Source of the DNA: Granulicella sp.
Lineage (GTDB): Bacteria; Acidobacteriota; Terriglobia; Terriglobales; Acidobacteriaceae
Reading direction: 5' to 3'
Length of the DNA stretch: 55,775 nucleotides
NCBI GenBank assembly: GCA_025408425.1
Contig: JANXYX010000046.1
Coordinates: 1-55,775 of the forward strand
Position 1 is the stretch's first letter; each line of letters opens with the position of its first letter. A program made the position numbers and the translations under genes. The notes below the pieces were generated by a model. That model had not been told where the DNA came from and ran no database searches. It was given only the letters and a program-made list of their open reading frames with translations. Below, piece after piece: positions 45,731 through 55,156 of the stretch.

Positions 45731-47785
45731 TTAGAAATCCAGGCTATCAATATTTGCCTTATTAATAAGTAGCGGCGTGCCAAGAATCACCTCGGTTCCT
45801 CGCATCTGTAGTGTGCCGAGACGTCCTGCGTTGATCGACGTGGCCCCAGGGGGGATGCGCTTCTGCTCGTAGAGCCAGCCTGCATATACCGTGAGATATC
45901 CGAGGTTGCGTGTATTCCAAAGGAAGATCGTCTGCACCACCCCGCTATGGACATACGGTTTGCAGATCGCGGGCAGTGAGAGTCCGATGACGTCGACTCC
46001 CTTCCTTCCGGACTGCTGCACCGCCTCTGCGGCACCGGGAACGGCTGGAGCGGAGATGGCCATGATCAGCTTTACTTGCGGATAGACCTTCAGAATCGTT
46101 TGCGTCTGCGAAAAAGCCTTGTCGCGGTCATCATCGCTCGGCTGGACTGTTGTGAGCGTCAAGTCTGGATACTTGGCCGCGAGTCGTTTGCGAACGTAGG
46201 CGATCCATTCGTTCTGGTTCTCAGCGCTCAACGGGCCGGTAATGATCGCGAATTGACCGTCCGACGGCAGCAGTCGAGCCGCTTCGTCAGTGAGCGCATT
46301 GGCAATGCCTTCGGGGGTGGCCTGGTTCAGGAAGAAGTCGCGTGCGTCGGGTTCAGCATCCGCGTCCCATGTCAGTACCGCGATGCCATGCTGCCGCGCC
46401 TTGCGCAGGACGGTTGAGATGCTGCCCTTGTTCTCCACGGCGACAACAATGGCATCTACACCACGGGTGATCCAGGTCTCGACGAGTTCATTTTGCTGTG
46501 ATGCATCAAGACTGGTTGGCCCATCCCAGATGAGGTCAACGCCAAGCTCGCGTGCGGCCTCTTCTGCTCCGGCGCGGGCGCTGATGAAATACGGGTCGCC
46601 CTTTGCCTTCGGCATCACCGCGATTACGGGGCGGTGCCCTGTTGCAACTCTTACATCTGATTTCGTCGCGCTCGTCTTCGCGGTCCGTAAGAAGCGCGGC
46701 AGCAATATCGCAAACGCTGTTAGCAGAAGTACACCGAGAACGGTTACTACTTGTTTGCTCCTCGTAGCGCGGGCCCCTGATAAGGGATATATGCGTGGCT
46801 TTGCGTTGATCCTCATCGCACGCAACCGATCATAGCTAACGATTCCAAGCAGTAGCAGCCCGATCAAGACACCGGTGAGTTCCGAGGGCAGGGCGAGCAA
46901 GTGCATGCCGTTCTGCAAAACTGACAGGAAAAATAGTCCAAGCAGAGTGCCAAACAAAGTGCCCCGGCCGCCGAATACTGACGTGCCTCCCAGCACGACG
47001 GCAGTGATCGCCTCCAACTCATACCCTCTCCCGAGGTCTGACTTAGCCAATCCGAGATGCGCGACGTAGATGATGGCGGCCAGACTCGCGACAACGCCGG
47101 AAAGTAGATAAATCAGCGCAAGCCTCTTCCGCACGGGAATGCCTGCGTACCCCGCTCCTTCGCTATTAAAACCAATCGCGTAGAGTGCGCGGCCAATAAC
47201 AGATCGATGCAGCAGCAAGACATAAGCGGCGACCACCAGCAGAAAGATTGGCAGTTGTACGGGAACGGTTCTCCATAGGTATCCCTGGCCCAGTACCAGA
47301 AACGATTTTGGATATCCGGTATAGCTGACAGCTCCATGCGTGATGCCCTCAGCGATCCCGCGATAAAGAGAATAGGTCCCAAGAGTAACGATGAGCGGGG
47401 GCAGCCTGAGTCCAGCGATGAGCAGAGCATTGAGCGCTCCGCACCCACAGCCAACGAGCAGCGCGACCACCACAGCAAGAGGAATTGGCATATGGCCATC
47501 CCGCCAAGCCATGCCAAAGATAACCGCGCTGACACCTACAGCCGATCCTACGGAGAGGTCAATGCCGCCGGTGATAAGGATTGGCGTCAATGCGACGGAT
47601 AGCAGGCCGAGTTCGACGCTGAAACGCAGCACCTCAAACATATTTGTCCAGGCAAAAAAGCCGGGAGCGGCTGCGCAAAAGAGGACAATCTCGGTCATAA
47701 GCGCGAACAGCAACATCCACTCGCCATTGGAAAAACGAATTCTTCTTGCTGGCTTAACCTGGGAGGGCATTGATTGAGTTCGCAT
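45731..47785 (-). CDS. sugar ABC importer permease fused to substrate-binding protein
   Basis: About 684 residues from ATG 47785 (a longer frame to 47875 exists but runs through the upstream gene). Residues 1-330: CUT2-type permease (RbsC/RhaQ-like), with NGEWMLLFALM, GGIDLSVGSAVG, GLRLPPLIVTLGT, ITAVVLGGTSVFGGRGTLFGT and several membrane helices. Then a single helix (VVTVLGVLLLTAFAILL, about 365-385). Residues 405-684: LsrB/RhaS/RbsB-type binding protein with VIAVMPKAKGDPYFISARAG, AVENKGSISTVL, VLTWDADAEPDARDFFLNQ and IITGPL. The start overlaps the end of the permease gene before it by 32 bases. A fused importer of this kind is rare; the binding protein would be tethered outside the membrane. 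No separate binding-protein gene is present. Confidence 0.88.
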   Translation of the reverse strand: MRTQSMPSQVKPARRIRFSNGEWMLLFALMTEIVLFCAAAPGFFAWTNMFEVLRFSVELGLLSVALTPILITGGIDLSVGSAVGVSAVIFGMAWRDGHMPIPLAVVVALLVGCGCGALNALLIAGLRLPPLIVTLGTYSLYRGIAEGITHGAVSYTGYPKSFLVLGQGYLWRTVPVQLPIFLLVVAAYVLLLHRSVIGRALYAIGFNSEGAGYAGIPVRKRLALIYLLSGVVASLAAIIYVAHLGLAKSDLGRGYELEAITAVVLGGTSVFGGRGTLFGTLLGLFFLSVLQNGMHLLALPSELTGVLIGLLLLGIVSYDRLRAMRINAKPRIYPLSGARATRSKQVVTVLGVLLLTAFAILLPRFLRTAKTSATKSDVRVATGHRPVIAVMPKAKGDPYFISARAGAEEAARELGVDLIWDGPTSLDASQQNELVETWITRGVDAIVVAVENKGSISTVLRKARQHGIAVLTWDADAEPDARDFFLNQATPEGIANALTDEAARLLPSDGQFAIITGPLSAENQNEWIAYVRKRLAAKYPDLTLTTVQPSDDDRDKAFSQTQTILKVYPQVKLIMAISAPAVPGAAEAVQQSGRKGVDVIGLSLPAICKPYVHSGVVQTIFLWNTRNLGYLTVYAGWLYEQKRIPPGATSINAGRLGTLQMRGTEVILGTPLLINKANIDSLDF

Positions 47786-48713
47786 GTTTTTTATGATGAG
47801 TGCTGAGTGCATTGAGAATGATTGCGCTGAGAATAATGCCTCCCTGGATCGCTTTCTCCCAGTAAGCGCTGACATTCAAAAAAGTAAGTGCGGTACCGAT
47901 CGAACCAAGCAAGCCGACGCCCAGGACTGTGCCGAGAATCGTCCCAGTGCCCCCGGTAATTGCTGTGCCGCCAACGGCTACGGCCGCAATGACCTTCATC
48001 TCTAATCCAAGCCCGGAGTTGCTCGGAATCTGGTTGAACCGTACAGAGTTGAGCATCGCCGCCAATCCCGTTAGCGCGCCAGTCAGTGTGAATACCGTGA
48101 AGACCAAGCGCTTCGTATTGATGCCCGCGATTTGTGCAGCCGTTTCGTTCGACCCAGTCGCGAAGACCGTCCTGCCAACACGAAGGAACCGCAGCCCGAG
48201 CACGAAGAGTAAGATCAACAAGACGACCATAACAAGAGTGCCGGCTGTATAAACCTGCTGTGTAACACCGAACCATTGAAAGTTGCTCGGCAGATTGCCC
48301 ACCCATGAGCCTTGCGTCTTCCAGCGGAGCGTGTCTCTAAGCGCCACCATCGTTGCAAGCGTGACCACAATAGACGGGACTCGAAGGTATGCGACGAAGC
48401 CTCCGTTGACTGCCCCACACGCAGCCCCGGCGACGCACGCTACCAGTAATCCAAAGACTGCAGGTAACCCTCCTCTCGCACACAAGCCTGTCACCACACT
48501 GCAAATCGCAAAAACTGAGCCAACCGAGATATCGATCTGGCCTGTCAGGATAATCAGTGTCATGCCCAGTGCGATGATCATGACCGGCATGTTTGCCAGG
48601 AACAAATCAGCGAGATTTTCGCGGCTGAAGTATCCGTGCGCCAAGGTCGCCAAAACCAGCATCAGCAAGACGATGGCGACCGCGACGGAAGCCTCGCGGC
48701 TGTGCTCCTTCAT
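47754..48713 (-). CDS. sugar ABC importer permease (CUT2/RbsC-like)
   Basis: 319 residues. ATG 48713 is chosen: GAGGAG sits 4 bases before it, while the next in-frame ATG (48725) falls inside that site. About nine membrane helices with family motifs: MIIALGMTLIILTGQIDISVGSVF, RVPSIVVTLATMVALRDTL and MKVIAAVAVGGTAITGGTGTILG. Pairs with the fused permease as the second half of a heterodimeric channel, as in rhamnose or AI-2 importers of the Rha/Lsr type, which also use two different permeases. It overlaps the fused gene by 32 bases and lies 9 bases after the ATPase. Confidence 0.9.
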   Translation of the reverse strand: MKEHSREASVAVAIVLLMLVLATLAHGYFSRENLADLFLANMPVMIIALGMTLIILTGQIDISVGSVFAICSVVTGLCARGGLPAVFGLLVACVAGAACGAVNGGFVAYLRVPSIVVTLATMVALRDTLRWKTQGSWVGNLPSNFQWFGVTQQVYTAGTLVMVVLLILLFVLGLRFLRVGRTVFATGSNETAAQIAGINTKRLVFTVFTLTGALTGLAAMLNSVRFNQIPSNSGLGLEMKVIAAVAVGGTAITGGTGTILGTVLGVGLLGSIGTALTFLNVSAYWEKAIQGGIILSAIILNALSTHHKKHANSINALPG

Positions 48714-48721
48714 TAATCTCC

Positions 48722-50302
48722 TCATACTGATGAGACCTCGCTCTCGAAATGTCCAAATGCGAGTGACATAATCTTCGTCTGCGTAGCCTCTTCACGAGTC
48801 AGTATTCCAGCGATCGTTCCTGCATGCATTACCCCAATTCGATCACTCATGCCAAGCACCTCCGGCAGTTCTGAAGAAATCAGAAGGATAGCCATCCCGC
48901 GCTCCGCCAGATCTACGATCAATTCATGAATCTCCGCTTTCGATCCCACGTCGACGCCCTGTGTCGGCTCATCGAGAATCATAATGCGAGGATGGATGGC
49001 CAGCCATCGTGCGAGCGCAACCTTCTGCTGATTCCCGCCCGAGAGTGTTCCCGCCGACGCAAAGATGGACGGCGTCTTGATGCGAAGATCGTTTACATAG
49101 AAGGATGCAAGATCGCGTTCCTTCTGGTGATCGAGTAATCCCCCTCGCGAGACAGCCTCCAGGTTTGCCATACTGATGTTTGTCGCAACTTCCATCTCTA
49201 GAATTACTCCGTGTTGCCGGCGATCCTCGGGTAGGTAGCCGATGCCAAGACGGATCGCGTCTGCCGCAGAGTTAATCCGAACTGCCTCGCCGGAGAGCAG
49301 AATGTCGGAGCCTGACGGAGTCAGCCCGAATAGTGTTCGCGCCAACTCAGTTCGCCCTGAGCCTACCAAACCAGCTAGTCCGAAGATCTCACCCCGCCTG
49401 ACTGAAAACGAGATGTCGTGGAGGCCAGCCTCATCATTGCGCAGATGGCGTACCTCAAGCGCGACGTCTCCGATCGGCACCTCGCGTTTTGGAAACACAG
49501 AGGCAATCGACCGGCCCACCATGAACTGAATCAGTTCAGCCCTGTCCACTTCATTCGCCTTATGGCAGCCTATCGTCTCCCCGTCACGAAGAACCGTAAT
49601 GCGGTCTGAAATGCCCAATATCTCCTCGAGGCGATGCGATATGTAGATGATGCCAACGCCATCATCGCGCAATCGTCGGACTACTCGAAAGAGATTCTCT
49701 ACTTCGCGATCGGTGAGCAGCGCGGTGGGCTCATCCATCAACAGAATCTTTGCATTCGCGCCAATTGCCTTCGCAATTTCGACAATCTGCTGCTCGGCCA
49801 TGCTGAGGGTGCTCGCTAGTCGGCGAGGGTCGATCGCAGCGCCTAGTGACTCGATAAGTCTGGTGGACTGTGCGTACCGCGATTGCCAATCCACCAGCCA
49901 CGCGCCGTCATGTTCCAACGCAATTGCGATATTTTCCGCTACGGTCAGATGAGGAAACAGGGAAGGCTGCTGGTAGATCGCAACAACTCCCAGCGACCTT
50001 GAAACTGTCGGGCTGTTATGTGAGATAGCCTGCCCGAGAATCTCGATGCTCCCTGAGTCGGCAATCACAGCGCCGGTGATGATTTTGGTAAGGGTAGACT
50101 TGCCCGCGCCATTTTCTCCGATGAGCGCATGAATCTCACCTTCCAGCAACTCAAATGAAACGCCCTTTAGTGCTTGCACACCCGCGAAACTCTTTGTAAC
50201 AGAGTTGATCGCGAGAACGGGTCGCGGTGAACGCACGATGAGGGGGCAATCTGCGACAAGCATTGCCACCACTATGGTCGGTCGGGCCAGAAAAATCAAC
50301 AT
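48722..50302 (-). CDS. sugar ABC importer ATP-binding protein (CUT2, two nucleotide-binding domains)
   Basis: 526 residues, normal for RbsA/MglA/RhaT-type ATPases. ATG 50302 follows AAGGTTAGGC; later starts (50263 ATG, 50236 GTG) would remove only the unusual 20-residue N-terminus. First domain: Walker A GENGAGKST (62-70), signature LSMAEQQIVEIAKA, Walker B ILLMDEPTA. Second domain: degenerate Walker A GLVGSGRTELAR and signature LSGGNQQKVALARWL, ILDEPTQGVDVG. The degenerate second site is typical of this class. First gene of the ABC array; it is divergent from the HEAT gene, with operator copy 3 between them, which may control both directions. Confidence 0.94.
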   Translation of the reverse strand: MLIFLARPTIVVAMLVADCPLIVRSPRPVLAINSVTKSFAGVQALKGVSFELLEGEIHALIGENGAGKSTLTKIITGAVIADSGSIEILGQAISHNSPTVSRSLGVVAIYQQPSLFPHLTVAENIAIALEHDGAWLVDWQSRYAQSTRLIESLGAAIDPRRLASTLSMAEQQIVEIAKAIGANAKILLMDEPTALLTDREVENLFRVVRRLRDDGVGIIYISHRLEEILGISDRITVLRDGETIGCHKANEVDRAELIQFMVGRSIASVFPKREVPIGDVALEVRHLRNDEAGLHDISFSVRRGEIFGLAGLVGSGRTELARTLFGLTPSGSDILLSGEAVRINSAADAIRLGIGYLPEDRRQHGVILEMEVATNISMANLEAVSRGGLLDHQKERDLASFYVNDLRIKTPSIFASAGTLSGGNQQKVALARWLAIHPRIMILDEPTQGVDVGSKAEIHELIVDLAERGMAILLISSELPEVLGMSDRIGVMHAGTIAGILTREEATQTKIMSLAFGHFESEVSSV

Positions 50303-50869
50303 GCCTAACCTTGCACCAGAAATCTGACGGCTGAGTCGCCGCCTTCGATCGGCATTCTAAGGGATATCCAATCGGATGTCCCTCGCTAGGGGAGCCAGTA
50401 GATGCTGGAGTTCCGGCCCTATCTTTGAATCCAGTGGGTCAGGAAGAATAAAGTTGACATGCGTCAGAGTGCATCGGTAGCATCCGTTTCGAAATGAGAC
50501 GTCTCATCAAATGGGGCTGGACTGAGCTGTGCGCTAAATCCTCGAATAACGTCTCTGGCATGAACGGCATTGAGATAGAGGGGACCCCGCGCTAAGGTGT
50601 CAGTTAGAAATCTATGTTGAGAAAATTTATTGAGCCTCGTTATCACTCAAGGGTGGAGTGCCCGGCTCTATTTGTACTAGTGAAGACAAGACGGACTGAT
50701 GTGAGAAGAGCAGAGCGAGGCAGAAGAAAGAAGTATCCACGTGAGCTGATCGAGAATTGATTGCGGCAGATTCATGGTACGGTAGCGAACAGAAGGATAA
50801 TTCAGGTAGCGTGCAGGGAGGGCGGGATCAGCCGCACTCAATGAATTACCAAACAGAGGAGATTCAACC
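50303..50869. other. intergenic region between divergent genes with 10-bp hairpin
   Basis: 567 bases between the ABC ATPase (minus) and the HEAT gene (plus). It contains operator copy 3 with its promoter, listed separately, and a dyad at 50360-50383: AGGGATATCC and GGATGTCCCT, ten pairs with one G-U, loop AATC, 58 bases upstream of the ATPase start. The dyad could be an mRNA hairpin in the ATPase leader or a second protein site. No minus-strand promoter was clear to me. Confidence 0.5.
50454..50506 (+). promoter_or_regulatory. promoter plus LacI-type operator TGAGACGTCTCA (copy 3)
   Basis: TTGACA (50454-50459), an 18-base spacer, TAGCAT (50478-50483), 11 bases, then TGAGACGTCTCA (50495-50506). 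Almost identical in layout to copy 1. It points to the HEAT/di-heme gene at 50870. The site also lies about 190 bases upstream of the divergent ABC ATPase start. Confidence 0.84.
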
Positions 50870-53800
50870 ATGGGGATCACACCAAGAGGTCGACGAATTG
50901 CGAGCTGGGCCATCGTTCCGCTCTCCATCGCTACATGGATTGCTTGCGCAACCATTCACGTTGGCCGATCTGTCCATGCCGATCAAATGGCACCATCTTC
51001 TGTGCGGACCATCACGTTGGGCGCAGCACGTCCAGGTACGCTTTACGCACTTACTTTAGGGGTAAAGGATCCCGCTCAACTTCAAGGGAATGACTCTGTC
51101 AGAGTCATCATTAATGACGCGCAGGGGGAGATTGAATCTAAGTGGCTGCATACGGCCGATCTAGACTTCTATCTGACGCTAAGGCCACGCGTAGCTGGCC
51201 CGATTACCGTCAGCCTTTCCTCAGCTTCGACGACGCCGGTTCCGGAGATAAGTGCGACCTTGAGCACGATCCTTCAGGCCTCGGCTGCGCCGCTGGGCAA
51301 CGTCGCTGATGCGAGGCGCGGTGTTATCGCTGCTGCGCCCAACAATTCGTGGCAAGAGGCACAGTCCTTTGAACTGGGCCAGACCATCTTTGGCAGCGAC
51401 GATGAGAGGCCCTACGCTCCATCGAAGAGCGAAGACGGCTATGCGGCGATGATCAAAGGGTTTCAATGGTTCCGATTCACCTTCCGCGAAAAACAACCAC
51501 GACTGGTCTACTTCGTGTTGAATGTGACCGATCGCGATGTTCCTCTCGATGTGGACATCTTTCAGGTGGGAAAAGACGTCGCCGGACAGCGGGATATGGT
51601 CCCATTCAGTGACGGACAGTTTGTCTATCAGGTAGAGGCGACCCAGAATTATCCCGGACTCTACAAGTTCCGCACCCGCATCGTGAAGCCAGGTCAGGAA
51701 TACTACGTACGAGTGGCCGCCAATCATCCGGCATATCAGTTGCATACCTATGAATATCGGGTGCCGCCGAATTCCGATCCACGCGAGGCCGTACGCGCTG
51801 GCATGGATTTTCTGGTCAACATGGGCGACTCCTGGCTCTCGAATACACCGCGCCGCGGCTCAGTCGCTTTGCGCACCACCATGCAGCACTCCGAGACTCA
51901 GCTCTGCATCGCTTGCCATCCCTCTCAGTTCACAACGCGCGGGTATTTGAAAGCCGTGCAGAATGGCTATGCCCCGACACAACGTGCCGGACTCGAATTT
52001 CTGACGGATCGCATCTACAACAATGCACGGCCCTTATACGGTGAGCCCAATACCAATTGGGTGCGAATGATTTATACCGCTCGTACTGAGGCCAGCCGTC
52101 TGCCCCTGATTGCGCATGCCTACGAGCAAAATGTCACGCACGATCCACCGCGAAAGAATTTTGATTTGCCGTACGCGAAGTTTCTGAAGATTCACTACAA
52201 GGGCCTGACCGTGATGCCGGGAGATGAGGCTGATGGCTGCGAACCCGAAGTAAGTCCCTTCGAGATCGCTCTGCAAAGTTGGCAGACATTCAACCTGGCT
52301 TACACCGAAACGCACCAGCAGGATTGGTTGGCCGAACGCGACCATGTGGAGCGTTTGGCGCTGCCAGGCGAGCCGAAGAACGTAATCGATTTAAATTGGA
52401 AGATCCAACTGCTGTCGGCAATAAACCGCGAAAAGTACGCCACACAAATTGATGCCCTCATTGACAAGCTGTATCAATACGAGACTCCTGAGGGAGGATG
52501 GCCGTATCCATTTGACAAGAAAGCAAAGACGGCAGACTTCGTCTCGTACAACGCGGTATTGGCCTTGGCTGAGGCTGGTCGCCGACCTCAGACTGACGAG
52601 CACCTCGCGCGTGCCGTCAAAGCCATGCTGGCTGCACAGCGTCCGGAGGGCAGCTGGGAAGGAGATCCCGTCTACCAGGGCTTCAACACGCCCTTCCGAG
52701 CCACGCAGTTTGCTGTGATGGCACTGTCAACGCTTTACCCAGGAACAACCAAGGCCAAAAACTGGGACGCAGCGTACTCCGCGCCTCCCACAACTCTCGC
52801 CAGGAAAGATCTACCCTTGCTTCTTGAGCAACTCGATCAGTATTGGGATTTAGCTCCGGAGCCGGTGCTGCGCCAGATTCGAAAGGTGCTCACCGACAGC
52901 GACCAGCCACTTGCGCGCGAAGCCGCGGCTCGTGCGCTTGGGCATATGGCTGACCCCGGTGCTATGTCGGTTTTGATCCATGGCCTCGGCGATCCGGCCA
53001 AGATGGTGCAGACCGCTTCTGCCTATGCAGTTCGTATGGTGCTGTCGCGACGGCAGCAGTTTGCGCCAGAAGGACGTAAACTGCTTGCTACCGCGTTGGC
53101 GTCGCCGAATGCGCGTACGCGTTGGGGTGCGGCTCGCGTCTTCAATCAGCATTTCCGCGATCTGACCGGCGATGCGGATCTCCTGGCAGCCCTGGAGCGC
53201 AATCTTAACGACCCTGTGCCCTTCGTTCGCTTCGAAGCCGCTGGAGGATTGTGGCGTTGGTACTACTGGCAAGTTGACCAGCCCGCGATGCGCCGCGGTA
53301 CGCTCGAAGCGCTTGCCACCCGTCTCAATACGGAGACGGATGCAATGGTTCGGCGCGGGCTTCAGGAGAGCATCTATGACCTTCTGGATGAGAACACCGG
53401 ATATCTTTCGGCCTGGGTGCGGGCAAGCTCCAAAGATGAGGACAAAGACCGCATCAACGCGGGCTATGAGGCGGTGGCACGTGACCAGGCCCAAGTGCTA
53501 GCCAAGGTGCTGCGCGAAGGAACGCCGCTGGGCCGCGAGGGTATCCTAAATGCCCTATGGGATTTCCATATCCGCCACTATGCATTGCCGGAATTAAAAT
53601 CGAATACGGTACAGATCGGCCTCCCGGCAGTCCTTACCAAGTACGTGCCTGGCGTGCCCGATCTGCATCGCCCAGGATATGAATATTCGCCATATCGTGA
53701 GACTGTCGATTTCAAGTATGACGTGCAAAACGGATTCTTCCAGACCCGCGTCGGCAATGATAGCGATCTAATTCACTTCTTCAAGAGTTCCGGGCCGGAG

Positions 53801-55156
53801 TTAGAAGATGCCTTGCTAGCTTGCCTCAAGGGCGCCGATGACTCCATGAAGATTGAAGTCTTGAAAGCTGGCAGCACGTTAAGTGAAGCCGGAGACGCAA
53901 GGTTCACTCTGGCGGCTCTGAATTTGTCAGAAGACTCGAGTGCTGTGGTGCGGCAGACTGTCCGCTATGTATACGAGGGAGGCCAACGGGGAATCCTCAA
54001 CCTTGATACCCCGAGCGCGCCCGACCCACACCTGGTCAGCAAAGTCGTCGATATCCTCAAGCACGGAAATCCGGACAGCCAGGCTGTCGTGCTTCCGCTA
54101 CTAGCTGCACTCCCAGAAAATTCTGTTTGGGAAAAGCAGACGGACGTTCAGGACGCTTTGCGATCGATGCTCCAGGAAAAGCCGCGTCCAGCGAACTATG
54201 CACAAGTGCTGGATGCTGCTTCTTCCTTCGCCAACCTTATGCACGAGCCGAAGCTACAGGAGCAGGTACTGGCAGGGCTGCATTCTTTCAGCCCTGAAGT
54301 GCAACGTGCAGCGGTGCGGGTTTCCTTGGAACACTTTTTGGGCGATTCGCAGACCGCGCCCGCCGTGAAAACCGCGTTTGCAACCCTAAACACCTCTACT
54401 CTCAGCATCCTGTTGGAGGAGGTGAGCAATCCCCAATTTCTAAAGAGGCGCCTGGGTGTAGCGGGGGGAGCAGTCTCGCAGGATCAGGACTTCCTCCATC
54501 GGAATGCGGCCGCACAGAAGATCCACGAACCGCTGGAGTATCCCGTCGTGGTCGATACGGTGATGGCTAGCTTGCTTAAGCCTGACGCTAACGTGAGCGC
54601 AGCAGCGTTGGATACCCTGCGCAAGGTGAAGGGCGTGGAGCAGAGGTCGGATTTCCGCGCAGCAATGAATCAACTGCAGAGTTCCGGCAATCCACGTCTT
54701 AAGCTCATTGCCACCAGCGTATTGCAAGGGAAGAATCTGAGCGACGCTTTGCGTGACGTGCAACCCGGCTCGGTGCTGGACTTCCGCTATTTTGTCACTA
54801 TGATCGAGCCCATCCTGGCAAAGCCCGGACCGGACGGAAAGGCATGCGTCTTCTGCCATGCCAATCATGTGATATTCAAGCTGGTGCCGCCCAATGCAGA
54901 GGGCGTCTTCTCGGATCAGGCCAGCGTAGAAAACTACAAGTACGCAATGCGTGTAGTGGACATCACCGACCCGAACAAGAGCCTGCTCGTGATCAAGCCC
55001 ACCCGGCCGACGGACAGCGTGGGCAATGTCGGTGATTACCTGGCTACGCATAACGGCGGCCAGCGTTGGCATGGAAACGAATCGAGCGATCAATACCGGA
55101 CGATTCTGGAATGGGTACGAGGAGGCCGTCTGGAGGCTGCTAATCTGTCCAAATAG
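50870..55156 (+). CDS. secreted di-heme HEAT-repeat giant protein
   Basis: 1428 residues. AGAGGAG 8 bases before ATG. Leader WAIVPLSIATWIACATIHV then mature part. Two heme c sites: CIACH at 346-350 and CVFCH at 1326-1330 near the C-terminus. Between them: beta-rich N-domain (about 40-320), an alpha/alpha-barrel-like part with VSYNAVLALAEAGRRP and LAAQRPEGSWEGDP that resembles terpene-cyclase/squalene-hopene-type toroids, and a long array of HEAT-like repeats (about 660-1280; for example AREAAARALGHMADPGAMSVLIHGL, TRWGAARVF, VQRAAVRVSLEHF). The end FSDQASVENYKYAMRVVDI with DPNKSLLVIKPT is PSCyt1-like. Function unknown; I infer a periplasmic electron-transfer scaffold. It is under operator copy 3. 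Confidence 0.82.
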   Translation: MGITPRGRRIASWAIVPLSIATWIACATIHVGRSVHADQMAPSSVRTITLGAARPGTLYALTLGVKDPAQLQGNDSVRVIINDAQGEIESKWLHTADLDFYLTLRPRVAGPITVSLSSASTTPVPEISATLSTILQASAAPLGNVADARRGVIAAAPNNSWQEAQSFELGQTIFGSDDERPYAPSKSEDGYAAMIKGFQWFRFTFREKQPRLVYFVLNVTDRDVPLDVDIFQVGKDVAGQRDMVPFSDGQFVYQVEATQNYPGLYKFRTRIVKPGQEYYVRVAANHPAYQLHTYEYRVPPNSDPREAVRAGMDFLVNMGDSWLSNTPRRGSVALRTTMQHSETQLCIACHPSQFTTRGYLKAVQNGYAPTQRAGLEFLTDRIYNNARPLYGEPNTNWVRMIYTARTEASRLPLIAHAYEQNVTHDPPRKNFDLPYAKFLKIHYKGLTVMPGDEADGCEPEVSPFEIALQSWQTFNLAYTETHQQDWLAERDHVERLALPGEPKNVIDLNWKIQLLSAINREKYATQIDALIDKLYQYETPEGGWPYPFDKKAKTADFVSYNAVLALAEAGRRPQTDEHLARAVKAMLAAQRPEGSWEGDPVYQGFNTPFRATQFAVMALSTLYPGTTKAKNWDAAYSAPPTTLARKDLPLLLEQLDQYWDLAPEPVLRQIRKVLTDSDQPLAREAAARALGHMADPGAMSVLIHGLGDPAKMVQTASAYAVRMVLSRRQQFAPEGRKLLATALASPNARTRWGAARVFNQHFRDLTGDADLLAALERNLNDPVPFVRFEAAGGLWRWYYWQVDQPAMRRGTLEALATRLNTETDAMVRRGLQESIYDLLDENTGYLSAWVRASSKDEDKDRINAGYEAVARDQAQVLAKVLREGTPLGREGILNALWDFHIRHYALPELKSNTVQIGLPAVLTKYVPGVPDLHRPGYEYSPYRETVDFKYDVQNGFFQTRVGNDSDLIHFFKSSGPELEDALLACLKGADDSMKIEVLKAGSTLSEAGDARFTLAALNLSEDSSAVVRQTVRYVYEGGQRGILNLDTPSAPDPHLVSKVVDILKHGNPDSQAVVLPLLAALPENSVWEKQTDVQDALRSMLQEKPRPANYAQVLDAASSFANLMHEPKLQEQVLAGLHSFSPEVQRAAVRVSLEHFLGDSQTAPAVKTAFATLNTSTLSILLEEVSNPQFLKRRLGVAGGAVSQDQDFLHRNAAAQKIHEPLEYPVVVDTVMASLLKPDANVSAAALDTLRKVKGVEQRSDFRAAMNQLQSSGNPRLKLIATSVLQGKNLSDALRDVQPGSVLDFRYFVTMIEPILAKPGPDGKACVFCHANHVIFKLVPPNAEGVFSDQASVENYKYAMRVVDITDPNKSLLVIKPTRPTDSVGNVGDYLATHNGGQRWHGNESSDQYRTILEWVRGGRLEAANLSK

